From positions 1-64,000 of the forward strand of contig JAQMWT010000325.1 of assembly GCA_029834535.1 (NCBI GenBank): a stretch of 64,000 nucleotides of DNA, given 5' to 3'. Every line of letters starts with the position of its first letter. Within the stretch, counting starts at the first letter, position 1. A program made the position numbers and the translations under genes. Under the pieces are notes generated by a model. It saw only the letters and a program-made list of their open reading frames with translations, was not told the DNA's origin and searched no databases. Below are positions 32,476-41,429 of the stretch, piece after piece. Source of the stretch: Chrysophaeum taylorii. Lineage: Eukaryota > Sar > Pelagophyceae > Pelagomonadales > Pelagomonadaceae.

Positions 32476-32610
32476 CTAACTTCGGACCTCTCCCGGGCAT
32501 GGGAGCCAGGCTGGGCCGGCAGTAGCCGGTCCCGGATCACAGAGCAAAAATCACACAGTTGGGGTAGAGGCGAGGGATGAAAGTGCGAGGATGGCGGACC
32601 GCCACTTCGC
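32464..32610 (-). mobile_element. Short retroposon S2, 5'-truncated copy
   Basis: Starts on + with the reverse complement of a (GTTA)n tail (TTAACTAACTAACTAACTTC), then the CTCCCGGGCATGGGAG hairpin and a head different from S1 (ATCACACAGTTGGGG, GGACCGCCACTTCG) that matches the full S2 copy at 54181-54578. Sits exactly at the boundary between the protease and methyltransferase ORFs of B2. Target duplication not resolved. Confidence 0.75.
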
Positions 32611-32613
32611 CCA

Positions 32614-35600
32614 GTGTTTCTCTCACAAGAGCCCAATCTTCGCAAACCCTCTGTCATGTTACTTTATTCTGGTTTGTCAACCCCAGCGTTCCTGTCTCAA
32701 GCCACTAATGACCAAGGCTTAAATATCAATGTAAAAGTTGTTGTTGAGTCTGATGATGCGCTTGTGCGCATGTTACGCCACCGTTTTCCTACAGTATTAT
32801 TATTTGAATCTTTGCCCGCCTTTATTAACCATCTTCATCAAATTTCACCAGAGGAAAGGCGCAAATTTTATTGTGATATTATCGAGATAACTCCACCATG
32901 CACTAACAGGAATCTATTAAAGCAGCATAAAACCGAAGACTTACACAGTCTGCTCGACGACTCCCTCTTTGACAGCATGCTGTCTGTCATCAAACTTCTC
33001 CAACCCTTGGTACTACTGGCTGAGATGACACCACCCCACAAGTACTGTCATCAAGACCACATAACTGTGGCCAATCTCATCCATTCCACACTCGATTACT
33101 GTGTTGATGTTGTTGACAGGTTCCCGACCTACCTATGTGGCGACTACCAATCTAGGGGAAGATGGATCTGCATCGCATGCAGGTATTATACTGGACCAAT
33201 TAACATACTCTCATGGCCTATCCATCACCCACGCCCCTTCTTTAAGATCGTGGATGACATACAAGCCTTTCCTAAACGACTTTGGCTATCCAAAGATATC
33301 GCCAAAGACTGGATCCGGGTGTTCCCCGATCCCCAAGATGTCCCCGTTCCTAAAACGTTTGCACCTTACTCTCGCACAGGTTCTGTTCAGCTTACTATGA
33401 CTGACCTTGAAACACTCAATTTATTATTTCTCCGCCTTCACTCACAACAGGCTCGCGAGCAACGCACGCACTCTGTTCAATCCGAGTGTACTTATCATCA
33501 GCAGAGTTTCAAACGCTCCTCCATGGAACCACTGCCACATGCAACTAATCCATTGCGTGTCAAGGCCTTCGCCATATTAGACAACTTGTTTGCCAGATTG
33601 CACACTAACTCACCCACTCCTGTGTCCTATTACAGGACCGTTTTCGAAACTGACCAACCGTCACATAGGTTACTACTTACAACCTCATCAACATCACACA
33701 ACACCTACTTCTTAACGGGTGGCCACCACACTGACGGCAACCTCACCGTAGAAAACGCCGCCACCAAATATCATGCTTCCATTGACGCGTTTGGAAGCAC
33801 GTATACGTTTACTGCCTCCAACGTCCCCCGCGATAGAGACAGATCTGTATATTTGGAGCCGTTTGTGGGTTTCTTGTGGATCATCCAAGCCCTTCCTCAA
33901 GTTGGCTCCGCTGCCGCCTATGGCACTGCCATACAAAAGCTCTTGTCCAGATACTCTATTGTGATGCCTGGCTGCCTTGCCTACAAGGCCACCGACATTT
34001 CTTTCGACTACGAGGACTCTCACTTTGCTTTGGAAGATCACCACTTGTCCCATAGTCGCCATATAGGGTATCTTCGTGGAAGTGACCGCAAACTTGGCTC
34101 TAAAATCCACTCCATGCTTGCTCCATTGCCCACCGTCCGAGGGTATGCAAACATTATCTTACTCGACCCTCGCAACGGGAAATTGCGCTATCCCACTCGA
34201 CCGGAGTTGATTCGTACTAACAACCACACCAGACAGCAGGAATCTTTCCTCTTGTCTCTGCGCCACGACCTTTGCTGTGACATGCTCAGCAATGCTCTGC
34301 CTGCCGGTACGTACAGCACACTGTACAAGCACCTCTCGCTCCTCGTTGCCGATATTAAGTCCCTTATGTTGGACCCTACCTTCCAACATGCTGCTGCCGT
34401 GATGAAGAAATCCTATGTATCCACCTTCATGACCTTTGATCCGGCCTCCACCACGTGCAGCACAGATACCTTGTCTTTGGCACAAGCCTTCATGACTCCT
34501 AGATCCAGCAACTGCTTGACCGAAATGTCGTTAAACTATATGTCTTCGTCATCCTACGAAGATACTTTAGCTACTTGTGATGATGAGGACGCACCTCCAA
34601 GTGACCCTGCTGCGCACCAGGATGACGACGCACCGTCTCCTCCTGCCTTGGACACCGAACTCAAGTTCGATGTTCGGCGCAAACGTCATATCCCCGCTCA
34701 TCCCATTACTCGCAAATCCCTCGCACACGGATCCGCTGAATATCTCAACGCCAAAGAACGTGCCAATCGCTTCCACCGGGTGCACCACTGCCCCGACAAC
34801 GTTGCAGCCAAGGCCCCCAACGTACTGGCTCGTCCTGGCTTCTCTGCCTCAGATCTACCGTATCGCGACTTATGCACCGACTGCATCGCGCACAACAAGC
34901 GCCACCCGCACAAGCACTTCAATCCGACCAAGCCCTCTTTTGAGCAAACTCACAAAGCCTGCGAAGTCTGGGCGTGCGACGGCGGCTATGTGACAATTCC
35001 GTCAGAATGGGGAGGCTTCACCCATATCATTGTGTTCAAGGAACTTATCTCGAAGTTTCTCTTGGTGTACTTTACACGCACCACCAACGCCACGGAGTTC
35101 ACTCAAGCTCTGGACTTTGTGTATGACTTTTGTCGTACACAACTCAACGTGCACCTGCGCACCCTCTACTCATATGCTTTCAAGCCCTATTATAGCCAGC
35201 ACATTACCGCCCCGTTCCGCGTCTATAAGGGCATTCAGCTCATCGCTTTCCCGCCATACATGCACCACTTCAACTTTGAAGTTGAGTCAGCCATCGGCTT
35301 CATCGCCTCCGCCTCCTCAACTCGCCTTCGCTCTCTCCTTAATGCTCATTATCGTGGCTCCAAGATCGTGGAACCAGCCATCATGTTTCCCTGGGCGGTG
35401 ATACACACCATCCAAAGCTACAACCTTCTCCCGAACGCCACGCTCGAGCGCATTCACCATGCTATCCTGAGTCCGCAACAGCTACTCTACAATCAACTGA
35501 GCACTCCCCAGCATGACATGCTCAAGATCTTCGGCGCTGAATGCTACCTTCTATTGGAACCCCACGAGCACCACAAGTGGGAACCGTGCCGCCGCAAATA

Positions 35601-36708
35601 CTTATATCTATGTTGCGCCAACGCGCAAAACCCGCTCGTCTCCCCACGTGTTGACCATATTGCCGACGTCGTCCTCAACCCTGAAAACGGACAAATCCGT
35701 GTTTCGTCCAAGCTGCAATTCCTCTACATGCTCCAGCATCCTACTCCTGATCCTGAACTTGCTCCTCCGCCTCACGCTCCTCCCGCGCCTTTCTCGCTCA
35801 CACCCCACGCTGCTATCCAAGACCATTTCATTCAGAGGGGGACACGGACACCTCATCCTCAGAGGGGGCACTCTCCACCTCCCTCAGCTCCTTCTTCGTC
35901 CCCTGCTCCTGCTTCTCCTCCTCCTTCCGACTCTCCTCCCGTCGACGATTCTGGCTCTATGCCACCGCCGCCCTTGCTTCCTTCTTACAAAGACCTTTTT
36001 GCACAAGATGACCTCGTTCTTGTCCCAGGTTCCAAACAACCTAACAACCGCAAGGCAACCTCCATGAAAAATATCCAAGCCCGGCTGCAAGCGTCTACTA
36101 TTGGTGCTTACAAAGCCGCTGGTGGCAAACTCGCCGATTTCCGCTGGGATCTTCGCCACCACTTTCTTACGTTCAAGTCTCCCGCCCTCTCCGCCCTGCA
36201 TATCAATGGTGGTATCCTCTGGTCTGCTATCTGCTCAGAGGGGGAACATGCGTTGTTAGCTCGTCTTCTTCTCCCGTTGCGCACTGACTTACTTGCCCGT
36301 TACCCTCACGTCGATGGTTACTTCGCCCACGCTAAGTGCGCATCCAGCATCCCAGCCGCAACCTTTCTAACTGCTGATGGTTCACCTACGCGCTCCATTC
36401 CTCAGCCTCTTTTAGCTGCGTTCACTGAGCACGCTGCTGCTTTGGCATCTCTTCACAACAGTATGCACTTACGTATCTGGCGCCGACCAGCTTTATCGAT
36501 CACAACTCTTCCGAGTTTGGCGCTAATTCTGCATCTCTGTCTGACTTGGAGGAATACCTTCTGGTCTCTACAGAGTATATCACTCAGGTCTTACATGCCG
36601 ACCCTACTATCCATATTCAACTGGAATCTGCTTCCTCTACCCCTCCTACTGACGCTGTTTCCGCTTATCCCGAAGTCGCGCACACTGCCTCGACCGCAAC
36701 GTCGTTAA
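32614..36708 (+). CDS. Copy B2 methyltransferase-integrase-linker polyprotein
   Basis: A single open frame of 1364 codons. Residues about 14-275 form the C5-MTase-like domain: VMLLYSGLSTPAFL (14-27), VVVESDD (42-48), CDIIEITPPCTNR (87-99, Cys96), LLQPLVLLAEMTPP (128-141), CGDYQSRGRWICIACR (175-190), VQLTMTDLETLNLLF (258-272). The pre-integrase region has RGSDRKLGSKIHSMLAPLP near 34080-34130. A TEMSLNY junction peptide lies at 34518-34538. Integrase follows: HRVHH and CTDC zinc finger (34770-34885), WACDGGY (34970-34990), FNFEVESAIGF (35270-35300). Then a proline-rich spacer and GAYKAAGGKLADFRWDL (36100-36150). No ATG is present near the start; the frame opens at the retroposon edge. Confidence 0.85.
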   Translation: MFLSQEPNLRKPSVMLLYSGLSTPAFLSQATNDQGLNINVKVVVESDDALVRMLRHRFPTVLLFESLPAFINHLHQISPEERRKFYCDIIEITPPCTNRNLLKQHKTEDLHSLLDDSLFDSMLSVIKLLQPLVLLAEMTPPHKYCHQDHITVANLIHSTLDYCVDVVDRFPTYLCGDYQSRGRWICIACRYYTGPINILSWPIHHPRPFFKIVDDIQAFPKRLWLSKDIAKDWIRVFPDPQDVPVPKTFAPYSRTGSVQLTMTDLETLNLLFLRLHSQQAREQRTHSVQSECTYHQQSFKRSSMEPLPHATNPLRVKAFAILDNLFARLHTNSPTPVSYYRTVFETDQPSHRLLLTTSSTSHNTYFLTGGHHTDGNLTVENAATKYHASIDAFGSTYTFTASNVPRDRDRSVYLEPFVGFLWIIQALPQVGSAAAYGTAIQKLLSRYSIVMPGCLAYKATDISFDYEDSHFALEDHHLSHSRHIGYLRGSDRKLGSKIHSMLAPLPTVRGYANIILLDPRNGKLRYPTRPELIRTNNHTRQQESFLLSLRHDLCCDMLSNALPAGTYSTLYKHLSLLVADIKSLMLDPTFQHAAAVMKKSYVSTFMTFDPASTTCSTDTLSLAQAFMTPRSSNCLTEMSLNYMSSSSYEDTLATCDDEDAPPSDPAAHQDDDAPSPPALDTELKFDVRRKRHIPAHPITRKSLAHGSAEYLNAKERANRFHRVHHCPDNVAAKAPNVLARPGFSASDLPYRDLCTDCIAHNKRHPHKHFNPTKPSFEQTHKACEVWACDGGYVTIPSEWGGFTHIIVFKELISKFLLVYFTRTTNATEFTQALDFVYDFCRTQLNVHLRTLYSYAFKPYYSQHITAPFRVYKGIQLIAFPPYMHHFNFEVESAIGFIASASSTRLRSLLNAHYRGSKIVEPAIMFPWAVIHTIQSYNLLPNATLERIHHAILSPQQLLYNQLSTPQHDMLKIFGAECYLLLEPHEHHKWEPCRRKYLYLCCANAQNPLVSPRVDHIADVVLNPENGQIRVSSKLQFLYMLQHPTPDPELAPPPHAPPAPFSLTPHAAIQDHFIQRGTRTPHPQRGHSPPPSAPSSSPAPASPPPSDSPPVDDSGSMPPPPLLPSYKDLFAQDDLVLVPGSKQPNNRKATSMKNIQARLQASTIGAYKAAGGKLADFRWDLRHHFLTFKSPALSALHINGGILWSAICSEGEHALLARLLLPLRTDLLARYPHVDGYFAHAKCASSIPAATFLTADGSPTRSIPQPLLAAFTEHAAALASLHNSMHLRIWRRPALSITTLPSLALILHLCLTWRNTFWSLQSISLRSYMPTLLSIFNWNLLPLPLLLTLFPLIPKSRTLPRPQRR
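32653..33439 (+). other. C5-cytosine DNA methyltransferase-like domain (best copy)
   Basis: Domain within the 1364-codon ORF. C5-MTases share ordered motifs: I (SAM loop, FxGxG), IV (PC catalytic Cys), VI (ENV), VIII (QxRxR) and IX/X. Here the order is SGLSTPAFL, then EITPPCTNR (PPC at 32893-32901), then KLLQPLVLLAEMT, then DYQSRGRWICIAC, then RTGSVQLTMTDLETL. VIII and IV match well; motif VI reads AEM for ENV and motif I lacks a clean GxG, so the enzyme is divergent or weak. The same architecture is kept in families A, B1 and, with different sequence, C. Recurrent capture of cytosine methyltransferases by retrotransposons has been reported in dinoflagellates and charophyte algae. Confidence 0.75.
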
Positions 36709-38582
36709 ACTATAGTTCACCAGCCACTGTTGGTCCTGATGAATACAAGGTCCAAGAAGCGGACGTCTCCATAGATGAATACAAACTCAAGTGCCTCCAC
36801 GGTATGTCGCCTGAAGACAGGCACGCCTACCTCAAGGCCATCGCCAAGGAACTCCACGACATTGTCCGCTTTGGCTGCTTCAAGCTTTCATTACCCGACG
36901 GTGTCTCTCGTCCTATTGACAGCAGGATGGTGCTGAAGATTAAAACGGACTCTGCAGGCAAATACGTTAAGCACAAGGCTCGCCTCGTGCTACGTGGCTT
37001 CCTAGCCTCCCTTGGCGCCGATTTCTTTGGCACCTTCAGCCCAATGGCCACAATGACCGCAATCCGGGTACTACTGGCGATTGCAGCATACAAGCAATTG
37101 CCTGTCTACCACGCAGACGTCCCGAACGCCTTCGTTCAGTCTGACATTGATGCCAACGTCTACGTTCAGTTACCAGACGGCATCAAGCTTATCGACCCCG
37201 ATGACGCTAAGTACAAGGGCCGACGCCAACCGAAACTGCTGAAGTCACTTTATGGACTTCGGCAATCACCATCTCTTTGGAACAAAGAGATAGGCGGCTT
37301 CTTCCGTAGCCTTGGCTACAAGCGCCTGCATTCGGACTCTTGCCTATATGCTCGAGTATCCGCACATGCTAAGTTCGTCGTATGCAGTCTGTCTGTAGAC
37401 GACATTGTTATTGTGTCCAATGATGACACTCTTCGTACTGAGTTACAGGATGCCCTCCACAAACGGTATGCTGTAGAGCAGTTTGAACCTGTCCATACTC
37501 TCCTAGGCATGCGTGTGTGTCGTACATCTGATGGATCCATCTCCCTGGATGTGCAAGCCAAGCTTGATGAACTCTTCGCTGATCATCCTGTCTTGCAGCA
37601 ACTTACCCCGCTTAAATATCCTATGTCCTCGTCCTTCAAGTATAAAGATGGCACTCCCAGCTCTGAAACAGAGTTGTATATCAACTCACACTTTGCAACC
37701 CTCCTTGGCAAGCTGGTGTTCATGCAGGTCGCCTGCAGACCTGACTTCTCGCAGGCCTTGGGCAGATGTTCGCGTGGTATGCATGCACCCACGTACGTTC
37801 ATGTCCAGATGCTAGAACACCTGCTCCGCTACCTGAGGAAGCCGGAAAACCGCTCACTTCGCCTCTGGTTTCATCCTAAAGGTAATGCTATTGAAGCTCA
37901 CCTTCGCACTGTTTCCGCTAATCGAATCGATCTCTCTACTGTGGTCGACTACCAACCGCAGGATGTATCCACAGGACAGTTTGATCCCTTAGTAGCCATG
38001 GTCGACGCTGACAATGCCCCTTCCCTAGCACAGGAAGATAGGAAATCTACCACCGGGTTTGTCTTCTATCTTTTCAACTGCCTTATTTGTTGGAAAAGCA
38101 AGCTTCAACCGATTGTCTCCTGCTCAACTCACGAAGCTGAGTTGATTGCCCTCAGTATTTGTGCTGATGAAGCTGTTTGGCTACGCAAGCTGCTGTTGGA
38201 ACTTTCCTTTGTCGTCAACCCCACCTTCTACGTCAACAATGTTAATGGTGAGAACGCCGCTGATCCTGTTGACTTCGATGACAACGACAACCCAATTGCT
38301 GAAGATATGCGCTTCATCAGAAGCCTCCCTCTCTTGTCTGACAATGCTGCTGCTGTTCACACCTCTAATAACCCAGATGGATCCTCTCGCTCCAAGGCAC
38401 TGTCGACCAGATGGTTTAAGATCCGTGAGTACATCTCGCTACAGAAAATTCGAGTCCATCATGTTCCCGGCAAGCTAAACGTGGCTGATGGTTTTACAAA
38501 GCCACTTGCTGCTGAGTTCTCCACTTTTCGTTCTCTACTCGGTATGCATCATGCCTCTGATGACAAGCCTCTACAGGATTGA
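36546..38582 (+). CDS. Copy B2 reverse transcriptase-RNase H
   Basis: 678 codons. After a TATSLNYSSPA junction peptide (36690-36713), RT runs from VGPDEYKVQEADV through RFGCFKLSLPDGV, LVLRGFLASLGADFFGTFS, HADVPNAFVQSD, SLYGLRQSPSLWN (near 37245-37285) and the catalytic LSVDDIVIV (near 37390-37415). RNase H has VDADNAPSLAQEDRKSTTGF (38004-38063), STHEAELIALS (38120-38155), LLSDNAAAVHTSNNPDGSS (38330-38390) and VHHVPGKLNVADGFTKPL (38455-38510). All catalytic blocks are readable and the frame is uninterrupted. It overlaps the previous ORF in another frame. Confidence 0.9.
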   Translation: MEEYLLVSTEYITQVLHADPTIHIQLESASSTPPTDAVSAYPEVAHTASTATSLNYSSPATVGPDEYKVQEADVSIDEYKLKCLHGMSPEDRHAYLKAIAKELHDIVRFGCFKLSLPDGVSRPIDSRMVLKIKTDSAGKYVKHKARLVLRGFLASLGADFFGTFSPMATMTAIRVLLAIAAYKQLPVYHADVPNAFVQSDIDANVYVQLPDGIKLIDPDDAKYKGRRQPKLLKSLYGLRQSPSLWNKEIGGFFRSLGYKRLHSDSCLYARVSAHAKFVVCSLSVDDIVIVSNDDTLRTELQDALHKRYAVEQFEPVHTLLGMRVCRTSDGSISLDVQAKLDELFADHPVLQQLTPLKYPMSSSFKYKDGTPSSETELYINSHFATLLGKLVFMQVACRPDFSQALGRCSRGMHAPTYVHVQMLEHLLRYLRKPENRSLRLWFHPKGNAIEAHLRTVSANRIDLSTVVDYQPQDVSTGQFDPLVAMVDADNAPSLAQEDRKSTTGFVFYLFNCLICWKSKLQPIVSCSTHEAELIALSICADEAVWLRKLLLELSFVVNPTFYVNNVNGENAADPVDFDDNDNPIAEDMRFIRSLPLLSDNAAAVHTSNNPDGSSRSKALSTRWFKIREYISLQKIRVHHVPGKLNVADGFTKPLAAEFSTFRSLLGMHHASDDKPLQD

Positions 38583-39847
38583 AGATGCCTAACCCCAGTG
38601 ACCGCAACGTCGTTAAACTAGCCCTGGCCCTACCTTCTTTTGCCACAAACTCTTTTGTGCGTGTGAGTGTGTCGCCAATGTCGTTTTCTTGGCACTCCCG
38701 TGGCCGCGGCTTCTCCCCAGTCGTTCGAAGGACAGTCCCACGCTCGCTCTCCACGGCCGAACCTTCCCCCAGGTTGTCGCAAAAGCGACAAACCATGACT
38801 GCTGCTACCACACAGGCTGCTGCTGTTGCACCGACACCAGCCGTGCATGTCTCACCTCAGTCGCTGACGTTCCAGGACTGCCTCAGCATTGACTATGCTG
38901 CGTACGAGCGAGGAATCTCTCTCTTTGAGGCCTACCGTGTCCCTGTCACCCCATTTCTCTCTTCTTTTATGCGAGTGGAACTCATTACTGCTCTTCATTC
39001 CGTTTATGAGTCTAATGACTCTTCATTATTTGTGGAATTGGTTACATTCATATCCATGCGCTTGCCCATCACTATCCCTTGGGAAGCTGCTCCTGCTATT
39101 GCTTCTATTGGCTGCTATAGAGGCCCCAAACGCGAACGTTTCATTTTGTCGTCCTTTTGTACGCAATGCCTCGATGATCTTGGACAACCAACTTTCCTCG
39201 ACTCAACAACTTATAACTCAAAGGCTCAAACGCCTCGTGAACTACCTACCAAGGTAATGAGTCACCTCAACATGGACGACCATAAGAAGAATGGTCACAT
39301 CCCCATTTCTGCTATTACTGTTGGCTTGTGCCTCGCGTGTCAAAATACTGATCAGGTGCCTACGCAACCTACCGTATATGCTCGCAATGATACTTCTCTC
39401 CAATTCCCGTGTGATGCGCGCTCAGCTGGTCATATACGCGCTACCCTCATACGCGTCTATCATTTGTCAAGGGAGTTATATACTCTTTTGACAAGTATGT
39501 TAGCTCAGCAACCGTCGATTGTTAGCTTGGTCTTGTCCGTATCCGCTAATGCCACCGACCCCACCACACAATTGCCATTCGCACTGGATCTTCGGCTTAT
39601 AACACAGATGCACCTTGAGCATCTTAATTTCCTTGTGACTCTTGTTCGAACACAGAGTCGCAAAGCTCAGGCTATGTTCAAACCATCCAGGTTCCAGCAT
39701 GTGGTCACTACTGTTGCTCAATCTTGGGTACAACATCTTGACGACTACGTATCATCTTCAGATGATACAAAACCGCCGTCACTTCTGGATGAGATGTTCG
39801 GCCCCACTTATACTCAGGCAGAACATCAAGACTTTCTGCGCTTTTAA
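38579..39847 (+). CDS. Copy B2 ORF3a, extra gene after RNase H
   Basis: 422 codons, overlapping the end of the RT-RNase H ORF by a few bases. A Ser/Arg/Pro-rich start is followed by a globular part with CTQC (194-197), CLAC (251-254), C278 and H285 in the block FPCDARSAGHIRATLIRV. The family A ORF3 has CTKC, 54 residues, CVMC, 20 residues, C-x6-HIRA: nearly the same spacing, so a metal-binding fold is likely. No homology to gag, pol or envelope is recognised and no membrane segment stands out. A nucleotide copy of the junction motif lies at 38600-38620 but in another frame. Confidence 0.7.
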   Translation: MKMPNPSDRNVVKLALALPSFATNSFVRVSVSPMSFSWHSRGRGFSPVVRRTVPRSLSTAEPSPRLSQKRQTMTAATTQAAAVAPTPAVHVSPQSLTFQDCLSIDYAAYERGISLFEAYRVPVTPFLSSFMRVELITALHSVYESNDSSLFVELVTFISMRLPITIPWEAAPAIASIGCYRGPKRERFILSSFCTQCLDDLGQPTFLDSTTYNSKAQTPRELPTKVMSHLNMDDHKKNGHIPISAITVGLCLACQNTDQVPTQPTVYARNDTSLQFPCDARSAGHIRATLIRVYHLSRELYTLLTSMLAQQPSIVSLVLSVSANATDPTTQLPFALDLRLITQMHLEHLNFLVTLVRTQSRKAQAMFKPSRFQHVVTTVAQSWVQHLDDYVSSSDDTKPPSLLDEMFGPTYTQAEHQDFLRF

Positions 39848-39880
39848 AACTCGAAATACCCTTCACTTGCACTGGGTGTT

Positions 39881-40648
39881 TTGACCGAAACGTCGTTAAA
39901 CTACTCACACTCGACGTCAGACCCTACACTGGAAATATCTTCGCCATCGTCACATCCTACGCCTTCTGCTTCGCTTGCTGATTTCGACGCCTTGCGTCAA
40001 CAAGTCGAACAGCTCCAGGAAACTCTTCGAGTCCATGTTCGCAAGGTCAACGCTCTCAGTGCTGAGAATCTGTCCCTGCGTACAGATCTACAGGCTGCTA
40101 TTGCTTCAATCACTTCCCTGGAGAACCGGCTCTTTCCTCCTACAGCCAACGCTCATGTGTTACTTATAACACTGTACAAGATCACGGAGCTGTTGTCTCG
40201 CTTAACATTAACCGCACATGAACAACATGTCTCCAATCACCCTTCCCCGGACGATCACCTTCTTCATCTGCGTGACAAGTTACTGTCATGTATTCAGAGT
40301 ATTCCTCTCTCATGCGAATCGGAAGACTCTTCTATCTTCACGGATCCGTTCGCCGAGTCCAATTTCCTGGAAAACCAACTGGACACCTTACAACTTGATT
40401 CACTTGTTCCATCCATACTGAATGCTTTACTTGCACTCACATTTCGCATGGCACCACACCATTCAGCTATTGGTGTTCACCACCTTACAGCAGAAGCTGA
40501 CGACGATTCCAACACTCTCGAACCAGTAACGATGTCTACCACCTCAGATAATCCTAACACACTATCTGTTGTACCTTCTGCTGTGTTTCGTAACGTTCTG
40601 GTCAAAAGCATCAAATCTACTCTCAGTTCCACCAAATCTAAGCCTTAA
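39881..40648 (+). CDS. Copy B2 ORF3b, coiled-coil protein
   Basis: 255 codons. Opens with TETSLNYSHS, another junction peptide (39883-39903), which suggests that it is released from the product of ORF3a. Residues about 30-85 carry a heptad pattern (FDALRQQVEQLQETLRVHV, LSAENLSLRTDLQAAIASI) typical of a coiled coil. The family A ORF3 has a comparable coiled coil in its C-terminal part after the Cys/His block, so ORF3a plus ORF3b correspond to the single family A ORF3. Initiation codon uncertain (TTG at 39881). Confidence 0.65.
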   Translation: MTETSLNYSHSTSDPTLEISSPSSHPTPSASLADFDALRQQVEQLQETLRVHVRKVNALSAENLSLRTDLQAAIASITSLENRLFPPTANAHVLLITLYKITELLSRLTLTAHEQHVSNHPSPDDHLLHLRDKLLSCIQSIPLSCESEDSSIFTDPFAESNFLENQLDTLQLDSLVPSILNALLALTFRMAPHHSAIGVHHLTAEADDDSNTLEPVTMSTTSDNPNTLSVVPSAVFRNVLVKSIKSTLSSTKSKP

Positions 40649-40782
40649 GACACTCCTTCTATACTCTTGATGCTTCGTATGTGACCTCTGCGGCCATCAA
40701 GACTGTATACTCCTTTTTTCCCCCCCTTCATCATCATCTTTCTCAAGAGATGTTCTATGGTCGCACCTTGCGCTTAGGACAT

Positions 40783-40792
40783 CTCGAGGGGG
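40783..40792 (+). promoter_or_regulatory. B2 polypurine tract
   Basis: CTCGAGGGGG immediately upstream of the 3' LTR start TGCAGAGA. Family A has TTGAGGGGG in the same place. Primes plus-strand synthesis in LTR elements. Confidence 0.75.
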
Positions 40793-41104
40793 TGCAGAGA
40801 AATCTGATGCCTCTTACCCTTATCCGTCCGTTGAGAACGTGATCTCTTCCTTACCCTTCTTCTTCCCTCTCACACAAACTTATAGTCCTTAGTCTTGTGC
40901 TCAAGCTCATCACGATGTACTAGCGCGCCCCGAGGTATGTAGCACTATACACTTAACCTTTCTCGTGTAGTTCTAGATGCCGCCTGTCGTGTTCTGAGGA
41001 TAGAGGGAACATGCCTTTCATTCCCCGAATTAACCTTCCAGACGTTCATGATGAGACGGGGTGGTTTCCCAGGTGACTTACCACTGCATGCAGCATGCTC
41101 TGCC
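40793..41104 (+). repeat. Copy B2 3' LTR
   Basis: 312 bp, TGCAGAGAAATC at the start and GCTCTGCC at the end; the same length as the 5' LTR. What follows (ATTGTCGTGAAAGTG) is the leader of B1'. Confidence 0.9.
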
Positions 41105-41429
41105 ATTGTCGTGAAAGTGTCATTGTGTGTGTTGTCTGTACAAGTCATGTATTGATTGCACGCGCGCTTGGGATATTTTGGGTACGTCCACCGAGGATGC
41201 TCCACGATAGTACACAACATGCCCGCTCTCTGAGCACCCCCCCTATCAACTGCCAGTTCAGTGCATGCCCTTTAACACTGGCAGGAACCACAGTTTGTAC
41301 AGTTGCCATATAGGCACTTCCATTGTCTGCCTGATGAGTGTACATAGACACCGCTAGGACAGACCCCCTTAGAATGTCTAACCGCTGTCAACTGCTCACT
41401 GACTGAACCATAGGTTCACATCACCGTCC

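Larger units (their letters stand above)
28462..41104 (+). mobile_element. Ty1/copia retrotransposon, family B, copy B2, both LTRs present
   Basis: About 12.6 kb, very long for copia. Parts: 5' LTR, primer site, leader, gag, protease, methyltransferase-like domain, pre-integrase region, integrase, linker, RT, RNase H, ORF3a, ORF3b, polypurine tract, 3' LTR. Flanked by GTTGT (28457-28461) and ATTGT (41105-41109), a 5-bp target duplication with one change. The two LTRs are about 97% alike by eye, so this is the youngest complete LTR element in the window. It holds two short retroposons and roughly half a dozen breaks, most in gag. Confidence 0.9.

Noticed and set aside
38579-40648. ORF3 as an envelope gene
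   Set aside because: No signal peptide, membrane helix or furin-like site is visible; the Cys/His pattern and coiled coil do not identify an envelope.
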